Positions 53,467-62,996 of a stretch of 64,000 bases of DNA are shown in pieces. Source of the stretch: Gemmatimonas sp. UBA7669 (GTDB taxonomy: Bacteria > Gemmatimonadota > Gemmatimonadetes > Gemmatimonadales > Gemmatimonadaceae); NCBI RefSeq assembly GCF_002483225.1, contig NZ_DLHL01000061.1, forward strand, positions 10,993 through 74,992, given 5' to 3'. The translations under genes and the position numbers were made by a program. The first letter of the stretch is position 1, and the number at the start of each line of letters is the position of its first letter. Under the pieces are notes generated by a model. That model was given only the letters and a program-made list of their open reading frames with translations. It searched no databases and was not told the DNA's origin.

Positions 53467-54149
53467 GGGACTGCCCTGATAGTAGTAGGGGACGGCGTCA
53501 CTCGGCTGTCATCGGGGGGCGGGGAACCACTTCAATGGGCCGGGAGCGCGGCGGGCAGGCAATTTGGAAGCGTTCCGTGATCTGGATCACGAGGTCGGTG
53601 CCAGTCCCGTGACGTGACGCGTGGCGGCTCGTCCGGTACGTTTGACCCCTTCGGTGTCGATGGAGACGCGGGGGGCGGCGGCCCTGTCGTGTGGACAAGT
53701 CCCACAAGAGGGGCGTCGTAACAGCTCTGTGATGGTGGCAGGATGGAACCTTGGGAACCCTGATGCTTGACCGCATCGTGGTGTGTCCCTAGGTTTTCGC
53801 CTTGCTATTGTCGCGAGGAGTGTGTCCGGCACCCTACCCTTGGGTGACGGGCGCGTCTTCGTGAGAGTAGGTGCAGGACTCGTATGTCAGCGGAGCTTGG
53901 ACCGTTTGGCGTCGAGGGTGGGGCTGCCGGAGTCTTCGGGCGTCGGCAGATGTAGTTCGGGCATCACGTCGTGTCACACGATGCGGATTTCTTTTCGGCC
54001 GCTCCCCGAGAGGCAATTCGATCCTCTGTGTCATGAGCCGTGATGGAAGGCGCGCCACACGGGCGAGCTTTCAACGAACGCAACACAGTTATCGATGGGG
54101 AACCCGACCCTGTGGATAGCGACGACCTCCACTACCTCGTAAGAGGGGG
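53467..54149. other. Gene-free divergent region between helicase and Ig-lipoprotein
   Basis: 683 bases with no supportable gene; the short open frames are unrelated to any recognisable protein and overlap one another. It contains the promoter at 53767-53795 and a leader of about 350 bases for the downstream lipoprotein. GATCTGGATCAC near 53581 is a partial palindrome. No terminator is needed here, since both neighbours start in this gap. Confidence 0.6.
53767..53795 (+). promoter_or_regulatory. Putative promoter of the large Ig-repeat lipoprotein
   Basis: TTGACC (53767-53772) and TAGGTT (53790-53795) lie 17 bases apart. The -10 box is identical to that proposed at 10993 for the TonB receptor operon. 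The start would be near 53802, leaving a leader of about 350 bases. Confidence 0.5.
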
Positions 54150-54153
54150 ATGA

Positions 54154-57100
54154 ATGCAACTCTTCTCTCGGAAGAAGACGTTCGCACTGCTCAGCCTCGG
54201 CGCCCTGGCGGCGCTCGGTGCTTGCGGTGACGACGTCACGGTGTCGGAGCCGACTCCGCCACCGGTCACGGTGACCATCACGCCGCCTTCGGCGAACATG
54301 AACGTCGGGGAGTCGCTGAACTTTGCGGTTCAGATCTCCGGCGGCCCGACGACCAACGCGCCCACGCTGGCGAGCTGCACCTCGAGCAACACCGCCGTGG
54401 CCACGGCCGCGGTGTCGGGCTCGGCGTGCCGCGTGACGGCGGTGGCGGCTGGTAACGCCACGGTGACGGCGGCGGCTTCGACCGGTCAGGTCGCGGCGGC
54501 TTCGATCACGGTGAACGCGCCGGCTGCGGCCATCACGGGCCTGCAGATCTCGCCGACCTCGTCCAACATCGCTGTTGGCCAGTCGGTGACGATCGTTCCC
54601 ACGGTGAACCGCGCTGCGAGCTCGGTCACGGTGGCCTACACCTACACGTCCTCGTCGAACGCGATCGCCACGGTGAACGCGAACGGTGTGGTGACGGCCG
54701 TGGCGCCTGGCGTCGCGACCATCACGGTGACGGCGACGGGCACGGGCACGGGTTACTCGTCGGCCACCCTCACGGGTGCTTCGACGGTGACGGTGGCTGC
54801 GCTCCCGCAGGGCATCACCTCGCTGAACGTGCAGCCGACGCAGCTTGCGATCGCGCTGGGCAGCACGGCGCAGCTTTCGGCTTCGGCGCAGCAGCCCTCG
54901 GGCGCGGCCGCGGCCACGATCACCTACGGCACGACGGTTCCGGCCGTGGCCACGGTGTCGAACACGGGTCTCGTGACGGCCGTGGCGCCGGGCACGGCGG
55001 TCATCACGGTCACGGCCACCTCGGCCGCGAACGCGAACTTCGCCGCGTCGACGCTCACGCAGCTGGTGCCGGTGACGGTTTCGCCCTCGGCGAACGTGAC
55101 CATCCAGACGATCACGCAGGGTCCGATCTCCACGTCGTACGTGAACAACACGGACGGCCTGGGTGGCCTGCAGGCCGGTATCCTGTCGTCGAACAACACG
55201 CAGGTGAACCAGCCGATCGACATCACGAACGTTCGTGACCAGATCCAGGTGGTGGTGAACCTGCAGCCGAACGGCCAGCGCGTCGACTCGGTGGTGGCTT
55301 TCGTGGCCAACGCCGACGGCTCGAACCGCCGCGCGGCGGCCCGTCAGCTCTACTCGAACGGCACCGCCAACGCCGGCGACATCACGCTGTTCGTGAACAC
55401 GGCTGACTTCACGGTGGACTTCACGGCCGGCACCGCCGACGTGTTCTACCCGAACGGCCAGAAGCTGATCTCGGTCTCGGTGTTCACCACCGAAGGCACG
55501 ACGGCTCGCGAGCTGCAGAACGCGGTCAACAACCGCCAGACCGTCAACTTCAACAACATCGACGGTTACGCCGCCCGCTACACCAACCCGACCCGCACTG
55601 CCAACAACCCGGCCAACGGGCTGAACTGGTGGGGTGGTCCGGGCGCTGAAGGTCAGGGTTCCGCGACGATCGTGCCCGTGTTCTACACGGCCGGCCGTCA
55701 GATCACGAACCTCACCCTCGGCATGCGTCAGGGTCTGACGTTCACGACCGCCATCTGCGATCAGGCCGGTCAGGCCATCCCCGGCCGTACGGGTCAGGGC
55801 GTCAGCACCGAGTCGTACACGGCGGCCCCGTTCCGCGCCACGTACGACGCGAGCATCGGCCGCATGGTCGCCTCGTCGGCCTCGTCGGCGTCGAACTACA
55901 CGACCGCCGGCAACGGCAACATCGAGTGCCTCGGCTACGAGCACCCGGCTGCTGACCAGCAGAACATCATGGGCGTCATTGCCGCGACGGACAACCAGAA
56001 CAACGGTGCGCCGCTCGTGACCTTCGCCAATGGTTACCGCTTCTCGACCGCCGTGGCTCGCCCGGTGGCCAACCGCCTCGACTACAACGCCCCGACCACG
56101 ACCACGCCGGACATCCGTCGTGCCTCGCCGTCGGTGACGGGCTGGGTCAACGCGTCGTTCAACTTCCAGAGCAACACGGATGCCTCGACGGACGGCGGCG
56201 TTGGTACGCCCGGCGCCCGTACGTGGTACTACAAGGGTGCGGGCTCGGCGACCTCGCCGGCTTGCGGCGACACCAACTGGGTCGCGATGCCGAACGCCAC
56301 GGGCGCCGACATCCCCGAGTGCGCGACGAACCTGATCGGTGGTTGGGACGGCGTGAACGGCACGACGCGTTCGGGCAGCCCCTACCGCGCGCTGTACACG
56401 GAAGCTGACCGCCTCCAGAACACCCGCACGTCGGCTGGCTCGGACGTGTTCGGTGTCGACAAGACGGTGCCGCTCATCCGCTTCTCCACGGCTTCGCGTG
56501 CCGATACGGCCATCGTGACGACGCTCTCGGGCGCCACCACGTTCCAGGCTGAGTTCATCGACGAGCGCGCCGGCTTCATTGACGGCACGGAACTCGTTGG
56601 CGCGGCCTTCCCGGCCCCGACCAAGTCCTCGACGGGTACGATCGGCACGCTGGCCTCTACGGTCCGCGCGCAGGCCCATGTCGCGTCGCGCGCTGGTGGC
56701 TTCAACACCAACGTGACCACGACCAAGGCCATCTGCATCAACCCGAACGCGCTGACCACGGCGCTGCTCGCCACCAACGGCAGCACGCTGAACGCCGGTG
56801 CGACGTTCCTTACGGCTCCGAACTGCGCCACGGTCACGCCGACCTCGGCGGTGAACATCGGCCAGACGAGCGACGGCTACCGCATCGGTCATGCGGCCCA
56901 GCTCGAGAGCTCGGAAGGCCTGTACCACTACCTCACGTTCGCTCGCGACCGTGCCGGTAACGTCACGGAGACGATCCGTCGCCGTGTGGCCGTCCAGGCC
57001 AGCAGCCCGACGATCGCCGACGTGCTGATGCCCGCCACCGTGTCGGCCTCGGCCGCGCCGGTGATTGGCTACAACGCGCAGGACAACGTCGAAATCCGCG

Positions 57101-58992
57101 CCACGACGCTCGCCAACACCTACGGTGGCCTGCCGAGCAGCAACGTCCTGCGTTACCCGCAGACGCTGGTGGACCCGCGCTTCAACGACAATGTGAACTC
57201 GCCGGTGGCGGGTGCGCAGGCCTCGGTGACGGTGCCGGCTCCGTTCATCTTCGGTGTCGCCACCACGTTTGGTGGTGCCAACACGCTCGTGCAGACGTCG
57301 CAGCTGCAGATCTGGAACGTGGCCAACAACCAGGCCACCTCCGCTGCCAGCGGCTTCATCACGCAGGGCATCCCGACGCTGAACACGTTCAACGCCGGTA
57401 CGGGTGGCGGTTACAACAGCTGGAGCGTGCTGCCGTCGCGTGACGCCGGCTTCAACGCCCCGGAAGGCCTGAAGGCGCAGCTCGTGTCCAACACGAACGT
57501 GACCAACCAGGCGTTCGTCCGCGTCGACTTCTTCCGCCTCTCGGCGGCGACGGCTGACTTCGGTCAGACGCACTGGCAGTACCTCGGTTCGGCCAACACG
57601 GCCGCGACCGCGGACGTGGGTACGCTCGGCACCGACCGCGCGTTCACCTTCACGCTGCCTGACGCGCAGTACGCCAAGCGTCCGAACTCGCTCGAGACCA
57701 CGCAGAGCCCGGCTGGTACGGGTGACGTGATCCTCGCGATCGGTGTCCGTGCGAACGGCGCCGGCCTTGCGACGACGGGCACGATCGGTGGCCAGGCCAT
57801 CCAGATCAACATCGCCGGCCTGCCGGCTGGTGCGCAGGCGAACGTGCAGATCACCAACGGCTCGGGCTACGTGCAGAACGTGACCGGCTCTGGCATCTAC
57901 ACGGTCCCGGCGGCTGGTACGTACTTCGTGACCGGTCAGACCACGACGTTCAACAACCAGCAGTACTCGGTGAGCACGATCGCGCCGAGCGGCACGGTGA
58001 ACGTTACGGCCAACTCGGTCGCTGGCCCGATCACGGTGACCTACGTCCCGGCGACGACGGCCCTGCAGGTGCAGGTGTCCGGCATCGTGGGTGGCGGGTC
58101 GCACGGCTTCGTCATCAGCGGTCCGAACGGCTTCACGCAGAACATCACCCAGGGCAACGGTACCTCGACCTACACGGTCCCGGGCATCGGCGCCTACACG
58201 GTGACGCCGAACAACGCGGGCGGTGCCTCGAACATCGGCGCCTACAACCACACGATTCCGGCCGCGGTTGCTGGCCTGAACGTGCAGCTGCCGCCGACGG
58301 CGGCCCCGGTTGCCGCGTTCGCCTTCGTGAACAACACGAACCACATCCAGTGGAACGTGTCCGGTCTCCCGACCGGCGCTACGCCGCTGACGTCTGCCTG
58401 CTTCGCGGGTAGCATCGGCAACGGCAACCAGCTGTTCCAGACGATCGGCAACGCGGCTGCGTGCACGCTGGCTGGTGCCTCGTTCTTCAACGGCGCCAAC
58501 AACACGTTCTACACGACGACGTTCGCGAACCCGTACGCGGCCAGCACGGCTGCCTCGGCTCCGACGTACAACGTGACCTACACGGCGCAGTCCGCGCAGA
58601 TCACCGTCAACCCGATCACGATCGGTGGCGGCGGTAACAACCTGCCGAACGGTATTCCGTTCACGGTTCGCCTGACCTCCTCGGTCTTCGCGAGCCAGGG
58701 TGGCTTCGCGGACTTCTCGGGCACCACGGGCACGCCGCTCGTGATCCCGGTGGCCCCGGGTGTGTACAACGTCTCGATCAGCCGCACGTTGGTTGTCGGC
58801 AATCAGACGTGGAACATTGCGACGGTTCCGGCTGATGTGGCGGCCACCGGCGGCACGACTGCGCCGACGATCGTCACCAGCGGCCCGAACGCCGTGGTCC
58901 AGAACATCACGATCTCGGGCGCTCCGACGGCCGTGGCCGATATCCAGGCCACGATCACGCCCAGCTTCACGGGCCCGATCGCCACGCCGTAA
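54154..58992 (+). CDS. Large surface lipoprotein with BIG2 Ig-like repeats
   Basis: 1612 residues (an ATG four bases earlier is out of frame and short). AAGAGGGGG is a good ribosome site. Lipobox LGALAALGAC anchors the protein. Residues ~30-310 hold three bacterial Ig-like (BIG2) domains, each ending in the signature VTAVAAGNATVTA / VTAVAPGVATITV / VTAVAPGTAVITV. The following 700 residues are beta-rich without a known family and contain CxxxxAGQ and other Cys pairs; the last ~500 residues have repeats beginning AGLPAGAQANVQITN, VSGIVGGGSHGFVIS and VSGLPTGATPLTS, resembling small Ig or carbohydrate-binding units. Codon use is very uniform, suggesting strong expression. It is probably an adhesin or surface-layer-like protein. 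Confidence 0.78.
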   Translation: MQLFSRKKTFALLSLGALAALGACGDDVTVSEPTPPPVTVTITPPSANMNVGESLNFAVQISGGPTTNAPTLASCTSSNTAVATAAVSGSACRVTAVAAGNATVTAAASTGQVAAASITVNAPAAAITGLQISPTSSNIAVGQSVTIVPTVNRAASSVTVAYTYTSSSNAIATVNANGVVTAVAPGVATITVTATGTGTGYSSATLTGASTVTVAALPQGITSLNVQPTQLAIALGSTAQLSASAQQPSGAAAATITYGTTVPAVATVSNTGLVTAVAPGTAVITVTATSAANANFAASTLTQLVPVTVSPSANVTIQTITQGPISTSYVNNTDGLGGLQAGILSSNNTQVNQPIDITNVRDQIQVVVNLQPNGQRVDSVVAFVANADGSNRRAAARQLYSNGTANAGDITLFVNTADFTVDFTAGTADVFYPNGQKLISVSVFTTEGTTARELQNAVNNRQTVNFNNIDGYAARYTNPTRTANNPANGLNWWGGPGAEGQGSATIVPVFYTAGRQITNLTLGMRQGLTFTTAICDQAGQAIPGRTGQGVSTESYTAAPFRATYDASIGRMVASSASSASNYTTAGNGNIECLGYEHPAADQQNIMGVIAATDNQNNGAPLVTFANGYRFSTAVARPVANRLDYNAPTTTTPDIRRASPSVTGWVNASFNFQSNTDASTDGGVGTPGARTWYYKGAGSATSPACGDTNWVAMPNATGADIPECATNLIGGWDGVNGTTRSGSPYRALYTEADRLQNTRTSAGSDVFGVDKTVPLIRFSTASRADTAIVTTLSGATTFQAEFIDERAGFIDGTELVGAAFPAPTKSSTGTIGTLASTVRAQAHVASRAGGFNTNVTTTKAICINPNALTTALLATNGSTLNAGATFLTAPNCATVTPTSAVNIGQTSDGYRIGHAAQLESSEGLYHYLTFARDRAGNVTETIRRRVAVQASSPTIADVLMPATVSASAAPVIGYNAQDNVEIRATTLANTYGGLPSSNVLRYPQTLVDPRFNDNVNSPVAGAQASVTVPAPFIFGVATTFGGANTLVQTSQLQIWNVANNQATSAASGFITQGIPTLNTFNAGTGGGYNSWSVLPSRDAGFNAPEGLKAQLVSNTNVTNQAFVRVDFFRLSAATADFGQTHWQYLGSANTAATADVGTLGTDRAFTFTLPDAQYAKRPNSLETTQSPAGTGDVILAIGVRANGAGLATTGTIGGQAIQINIAGLPAGAQANVQITNGSGYVQNVTGSGIYTVPAAGTYFVTGQTTTFNNQQYSVSTIAPSGTVNVTANSVAGPITVTYVPATTALQVQVSGIVGGGSHGFVISGPNGFTQNITQGNGTSTYTVPGIGAYTVTPNNAGGASNIGAYNHTIPAAVAGLNVQLPPTAAPVAAFAFVNNTNHIQWNVSGLPTGATPLTSACFAGSIGNGNQLFQTIGNAAACTLAGASFFNGANNTFYTTTFANPYAASTAASAPTYNVTYTAQSAQITVNPITIGGGGNNLPNGIPFTVRLTSSVFASQGGFADFSGTTGTPLVIPVAPGVYNVSISRTLVVGNQTWNIATVPADVAATGGTTAPTIVTSGPNAVVQNITISGAPTAVADIQATITPSFTGPIATP

Positions 58993-59034
58993 GGCAAGGC
59001 GACCGGCTCGGGTAACCGAGACTGGTTGAACAGG

Positions 59035-59066
59035 TCGGGGAGGCATCCTTCGGGATGCCTCCCCGA
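59035..59066 (+). terminator. Terminator after the large Ig-lipoprotein
   Basis: TCGGGGAGGCATCC pairs perfectly with GGATGCCTCCCCGA around TTCG. It lies 43 bases after the stop; the T run after it is weak (TCTGCTT). Confidence 0.75.
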
Positions 59067-59131
59067 TCTGCTTCGTGCCAAAAGCTTGTGCAAACCTTGA
59101 ATGCCGAACGGGTGCCGCTTACGATGCCCCC

Positions 59132-59692
59132 ATGCGCAACCGTCTCCTGATCCTCGTCGCCTCGGCCTCGATCTCCCTTGGCCTGGGTGCCTGCGGCGCA
59201 GCGGATCGTTCGCCTGCCGCCGCCAAGCGACTGGCCGACAGTCTGGCCACGCTCAATGCCCGCATTCCGCGGCTCACACTCATGACCGTGCCCTCGGACA
59301 GCATCCGACAGGCCGCCACCTGTGTGCGTGATTCCATTCCACTCGGGGTGCTGGTCGAATGCAGCCTGCCGGGCGGGTCGGCCTTCACCCTGCACAACGA
59401 CACCATCGTTGGCATTCAGGATGGCCCCCGTTACGTGTCGCTCGATGACCGACCGGTGGAGGCCCAGTGGAACAGCACCATCGGCCTTCCCTATGTGGAG
59501 TCCATGGGCGCGGCCACCTATTTCTCCGTGGCCACCGACTCCAACAGCGTGGAGGCCATTTGGGATGGCATGGACCTGTCCCGCACCTTCGTCACGCTGA
59601 CCCGCACGCCCGATGGAGGGGTGATTCGCCGGGTCGTGGGCAACTGCGATCCGCGCGCCAGTCACCGCCCCGTGAAGGGCTGTGATCGCTAG
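59132..59692 (+). CDS. Hypothetical lipoprotein
   Basis: 186 residues with lipobox ASISLGLGAC after a short hydrophobic stretch. The mature part contains four more Cys (AATCVRD, VECSLP, GNCDPR, KGCDR) that could form two disulfides in the periplasm, where a DsbA-like protein (35583) is available. No family was recognised. The ATG at 59132 starts the signal peptide. It lies between two terminator-like hairpins and is probably transcribed alone. Confidence 0.65.
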   Translation: MRNRLLILVASASISLGLGACGAADRSPAAAKRLADSLATLNARIPRLTLMTVPSDSIRQAATCVRDSIPLGVLVECSLPGGSAFTLHNDTIVGIQDGPRYVSLDDRPVEAQWNSTIGLPYVESMGAATYFSVATDSNSVEAIWDGMDLSRTFVTLTRTPDGGVIRRVVGNCDPRASHRPVKGCDR

Positions 59693-59726
59693 GGTCTTCT
59701 CGTCCAGAAGCCGCTAAGAATTCCCA

Positions 59727-59797
59727 GCACCTGGGAACGCTGTCCGCAAGGCGGGTAGCAGGTGCTATGTTTCAAGGCTGCGCCCCCAAGGCGCAGC
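59727..59797 (+). promoter_or_regulatory. Structured leader between two small lipoprotein genes
   Basis: AGCACCTG (59727) pairs with CAGGTGCT (to about 59767) and encloses a small CCGC/GCGG stem. Directly after it GCTGCGCC/GGCGCAGC (about 59777-59797) forms a second hairpin followed by TTTC, which could end transcription of the upstream gene or attenuate the downstream one. No known riboswitch class was recognised. Confidence 0.45.
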
Positions 59798-59835
59798 TTT
59801 CACATACACTTCACCGCATTCACGATAGAGACGCC

Positions 59836-60285
59836 ATGCAGCCTGCATTCGTCCGTTTCGCCGCTCTCGCGGCCATTGCTTCGCTCCTCACGGCCTGTGG
59901 ACCCTCCGATGTGGTGGGCAAGGACAAGCTCGACCCCATCGAGGGCGGCATGCCCATCGCGCGCGTTGCCGAAATCATCGGCAAGGGTCCGCTCACGCCG
60001 CTGCAGCCGTCGGATTCGCTGCGCCTCTTCAATGGCTTTCGCACCCAGATCTTTCTCGCGGCCGGCAGTCAGTACCGCGTGATCTGGTATCGCGAAGAAG
60101 CGGGAAGCATTGAGGACCCCATCACGCGCGAACGCGAGACGCCCATTCTGGTCCACGCCGACACCGTGGTGGGCAAGGGATGGAGCTTCTACGACGACAA
60201 GGCGCAGGAGCTGGGCATCCCCAATCCGTACCGCGATCGCGAGCGGCTCGACTCCATCTCGCAGGCGCAGACGCCCAAGTCCTGA
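59836..60285 (+). CDS. Small lipoprotein with SmpA/BamE-like segment
   Basis: 149 residues. Signal VRFAALAAIASLLTAC carries the lipobox. The segment EGGMPIARVAEIIGKGPLTP has the GM-x5-V-x2-I-G spacing of the SmpA/OmlA (BamE-like) fold, which occurs in many small envelope lipoproteins, followed by a beta hairpin (YRVIWYREEAG). Function is not assigned. The ATG at 59836 is chosen as the start of the signal peptide, downstream of the hairpins described at 59727. A terminator shared with the next, convergent gene follows. Confidence 0.65.
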   Translation: MQPAFVRFAALAAIASLLTACGPSDVVGKDKLDPIEGGMPIARVAEIIGKGPLTPLQPSDSLRLFNGFRTQIFLAAGSQYRVIWYREEAGSIEDPITRERETPILVHADTVVGKGWSFYDDKAQELGIPNPYRDRERLDSISQAQTPKS

Positions 60286-60335
60286 CGCTTGATTGGCCGG
60301 GCGTTACGGCGAGGCCTGTTCCTCACAAACGCACC

Positions 60336-60376
60336 AAAAAAAGCGCCCCGGATACGATCACCGTATCCGGGGCGCT
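60336..60376. terminator. Terminator between convergent lipoprotein genes
   Basis: GCGCCCCGGATACG pairs perfectly with CGTATCCGGGGCGC around ATCAC. The A run to its left gives a T run on the minus strand, so it mainly serves the minus-strand Ig-repeat gene that stops at 60399; read-through from the plus side also meets it. Confidence 0.92.
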
Positions 60377-60398
60377 CTGCTTTACCTGCTGTCCAGAC

Positions 60399-62666
60399 TT
60401 ACGGCGCGAGCACTGCGCTCGTGGAGGCGCTGGTGATGCCCGCCGAGCTCGCCGAGAGCGTCTGCGTGGAACCGGCTCCAGTGCCAGTGAACCAGCTCAC
60501 CGTGATCTGACCGTTGGCGTCCGTCGTGGCCGGGTTATTGGTGGCAATACTGCCCGCCACCGGAGTGGTGCCACCCGACGCACTCGCCAGCAGCGTCACG
60601 CTGACACCCGACTGCAGCACGTTGTTGTTGAAGGCGTCCTGCAGACGGAACACCACCGTATACAGCGTGTTGGCGCCCGCACCCGTGGCCGGCGCCGACG
60701 TCGACACCAACACCAGCTTCGTGGCGGCCGCCGCCACCATGTTGGCGGTGAAGGTGATGCCCGTGACGTTCGGGATGCTCGCCACCACCGAGACAATGCC
60801 TGTGGTGGTCGGAAGCGTCCACGAACCCAGCGTGGCCACACCATTGGCGTTGGTGACCTGCGTGGCGCCTGTGATGCTGCCCGAGTTGAGGTTGCCCAGC
60901 TCAAACGTCACGGTCACACCGGCCACCGGGTTGCCCTGCGCGTCCGTCACACGCACCGAGGGCAGCGAGGGAGCGGCCTGGCTGATGGCCACCACCACAT
61001 TGCCAAGGTTCTGCGTGCTCTGCGCGGTGATGACCGAGGCCGCACCGGCCGTGGCCGTGGCGCTGAAGGTCACGTCGGGCAGATTGTTGACGCGGGCGAT
61101 GAGCGTCTGCGTGCCGGCCGTAGAGCCAAGCGTCCAGCCGCCCACGGTAGCAATACCGTTGGAGCCGGTGACGGCCGAGGCGCCCGTGATGGCGCCGCCA
61201 CCCGACCCGATGAGGAAGGTGACCGCCACACCCGGCACCGGGTTGCCGCGGTTGTCACGCACGATGACCGAGGGCGGCAGGGCGACGGCCTGACCCACCG
61301 TGGCCGTCTGGTTGTTGCCCGAGGCGATGCTCACCGTGGCCGGCGCACCGGCCGTGGCCGTGGCCGTAAACGTCACCGGGTTGCCGGTGATGTTCTGGCC
61401 CTGCACGGTCGCACGCAGCGTGTTGGTGCCGATGTCATCACCCAGGGTCCAGCCACCCACCGTGGCAATGCCCTGCGCGTTGGTGACCTGGCGACGCGAC
61501 ACGGCCGAACCGCCGCCGCTCACCACTTCAAACAGCACTTCGGCGCCGGCCACCGGGTTGCCGAAGGAGTCGGCCACACGAACGGCCGGCTCAATGGGCA
61601 CCGGACGACCGACGGGCACCGACTGGCCGTTGCCGGCCGACACGGATACCGAGGACGCCGCGCCCGCACGGGCCGTGGCCGTGTACGTCACCACCGGCAG
61701 CGTGCCCACCTGCGCCTGCAGCGTGTAGGTCTGCGCCGTGGTGCCAAGCTGCCAGCCATCGGGCGCCGCGTTGCCGTTGGCGTCCGTGGTCTTGGTGCCG
61801 CCGACCACGCTCGAGCCCGTCGAGGCCGTGAACGTGACCTGGGTGCCCGCCACCGGGTTGCCACCGGCATCGAGCACACGCACGCTCGGCACCGGCGAGA
61901 CCAGCGTGCCGACCGTCGCGTTGATGCTGGTGTTGCCCGTGGCCACGACACTGGCCGCCGCACCAGCGGTGGCCGTGGCGGTGAACGTGACCGGGTTGGC
62001 GGTCACGCCGCTGGCCAGAACCAGCGCCGACAGGCGGTTCGCGCCCGCCGAGGGGCCAAGGCGCCACGAACCTGCGGTGGCAATACCCTGCGGGTTGGTG
62101 GTCGCACCGGCCGCGCTCACTTCACCGCCCCCAGCCACCACCGAGAAGAACACCGTGACGCCGTTGACCGGGTTGTTGAAGCGGTCGCGCACGATGACCG
62201 ACGGAGCCGTGGCCACCGTCGCGCCGGCAGCCGCGGTCTGATTGTCGCCGCCGTTGACCGCCACGATCGCCGGCGCACCCGCCGTGGCCGTCGCGGTGAA
62301 CGTGGCTGCCGTGGACACGCCAGGGACCGAGGCGGTCACCCGCTGCGTGCCGGCGCCGCTGCCAAGCCGCCAGCGCGTGCTGGCATTGCCGTTGTTGTCC
62401 GTCGTATCGACAGCCGGCGTGACCGTGCCGGCGCCTTCGGCCACCGTGAACGTGACGACAACGCCACCGACGGGCGAACCGCCGTTGTCGGTGACGCGGA
62501 CCTCGAGGGGATCAGGGAGCAGCTCGCCAACGGTGCCAACCACGGTGCCGCTGCTGATGACGGCGACGGTGGCAGGTTGGCGCGGGCCGTCGTCGCCGTT
62601 ACAGGCAGCGAGCAGGGCCGAGAGCGAGAGGGCCAGAACTGGCCATGAACGAGTCGCGCGTCTCAT
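60399..62666 (-). CDS. Lipoprotein with seven BIG1-type (invasin-like) Ig repeats
   Basis: 755 residues. Lipobox ALSLSALLAAC near residue 20 anchors it. The whole mature part is seven tandem Ig-like domains of about 100 residues, each following the pattern ...PSVRVxDxxGNPVxGVxVTF..., then VTNxxGIATVGxWTLG, then VTFTATATAGA. This is the BIG1 (intimin/invasin) family. It is probably a cell-surface stalk or adhesin. The ATG at 62666 starts the signal peptide. The high similarity among repeats makes copy-number change by recombination likely. Confidence 0.88.
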   Translation of the reverse strand: MRRATRSWPVLALSLSALLAACNGDDGPRQPATVAVISSGTVVGTVGELLPDPLEVRVTDNGGSPVGGVVVTFTVAEGAGTVTPAVDTTDNNGNASTRWRLGSGAGTQRVTASVPGVSTAATFTATATAGAPAIVAVNGGDNQTAAAGATVATAPSVIVRDRFNNPVNGVTVFFSVVAGGGEVSAAGATTNPQGIATAGSWRLGPSAGANRLSALVLASGVTANPVTFTATATAGAAASVVATGNTSINATVGTLVSPVPSVRVLDAGGNPVAGTQVTFTASTGSSVVGGTKTTDANGNAAPDGWQLGTTAQTYTLQAQVGTLPVVTYTATARAGAASSVSVSAGNGQSVPVGRPVPIEPAVRVADSFGNPVAGAEVLFEVVSGGGSAVSRRQVTNAQGIATVGGWTLGDDIGTNTLRATVQGQNITGNPVTFTATATAGAPATVSIASGNNQTATVGQAVALPPSVIVRDNRGNPVPGVAVTFLIGSGGGAITGASAVTGSNGIATVGGWTLGSTAGTQTLIARVNNLPDVTFSATATAGAASVITAQSTQNLGNVVVAISQAAPSLPSVRVTDAQGNPVAGVTVTFELGNLNSGSITGATQVTNANGVATLGSWTLPTTTGIVSVVASIPNVTGITFTANMVAAAATKLVLVSTSAPATGAGANTLYTVVFRLQDAFNNNVLQSGVSVTLLASASGGTTPVAGSIATNNPATTDANGQITVSWFTGTGAGSTQTLSASSAGITSASTSAVLAP

Positions 62667-62894
62667 GAGAGGGGGCAATGGGGTGGAGAAGGGCGTCCAC
62701 CGACGTACACTCGTAGCGCCGGCCACCAGCACTGTGTGTTACCCGCTGAGTGGTGGGACTTGTGACACTAACTGTCAGTTTGCCGGGAGAAAAGAGTTTC
62801 GCGGCGATTGACCTGTGTGATGGGTCACGCTTGGGTGTGTTTTTGCGGGAACTCCGGTTGGGCTTGGATCCGAGGGGTCTGAGGATCGGAGGAA

Positions 62895-62996
62895 CTGAAG
62901 GTGTGAGGATAGGAGGATCCGAGGATTGGAGAGGCGGGCCCGGGGGGCATGACTGGTCGAATGCCCCCCGGGCCCGCCCCTCTGATCCTTGTATCC
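62895..62996. repeat. Two-layer palindromic repeat, copy 3 (right outer arm missing)
   Basis: The left outer arm CTGAAGGTGTGAGGATAGGA is followed by an inner arm GCGGGCCCGGGGGGCAT paired perfectly with its complement across a 10-base loop. After the inner arm the sequence still follows the expected complement to about CTCTGATCCT, then diverges between 62989 and 62997, so about 20 bases of the right outer arm are absent. The transposase element begins there. The rest of the 62667-62894 gap holds no gene. Confidence 0.85.

Noticed and set aside
54031..59046. A 1671-codon open frame on the minus strand opposite the Ig-repeat lipoprotein.
   Set aside because: The plus frame has a signal peptide, lipobox, BIG2 domains and a ribosome site. 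The minus translation is Arg/Asp/Val-rich with no domain and reflects lack of stops opposite strongly biased GC-rich codons.
59727..59797. A c-di-GMP (GEMM) riboswitch before the lipoprotein gene.
   Set aside because: A GGTAGC-like string is present, but the other conserved parts of the motif and the two-helix order are missing.
60180..62648. An 822-codon plus-strand open frame opposite the BIG1-repeat gene.
   Set aside because: Its regularity mirrors the seven Ig repeats on the other strand, which carry a lipobox and the BIG1 pattern.
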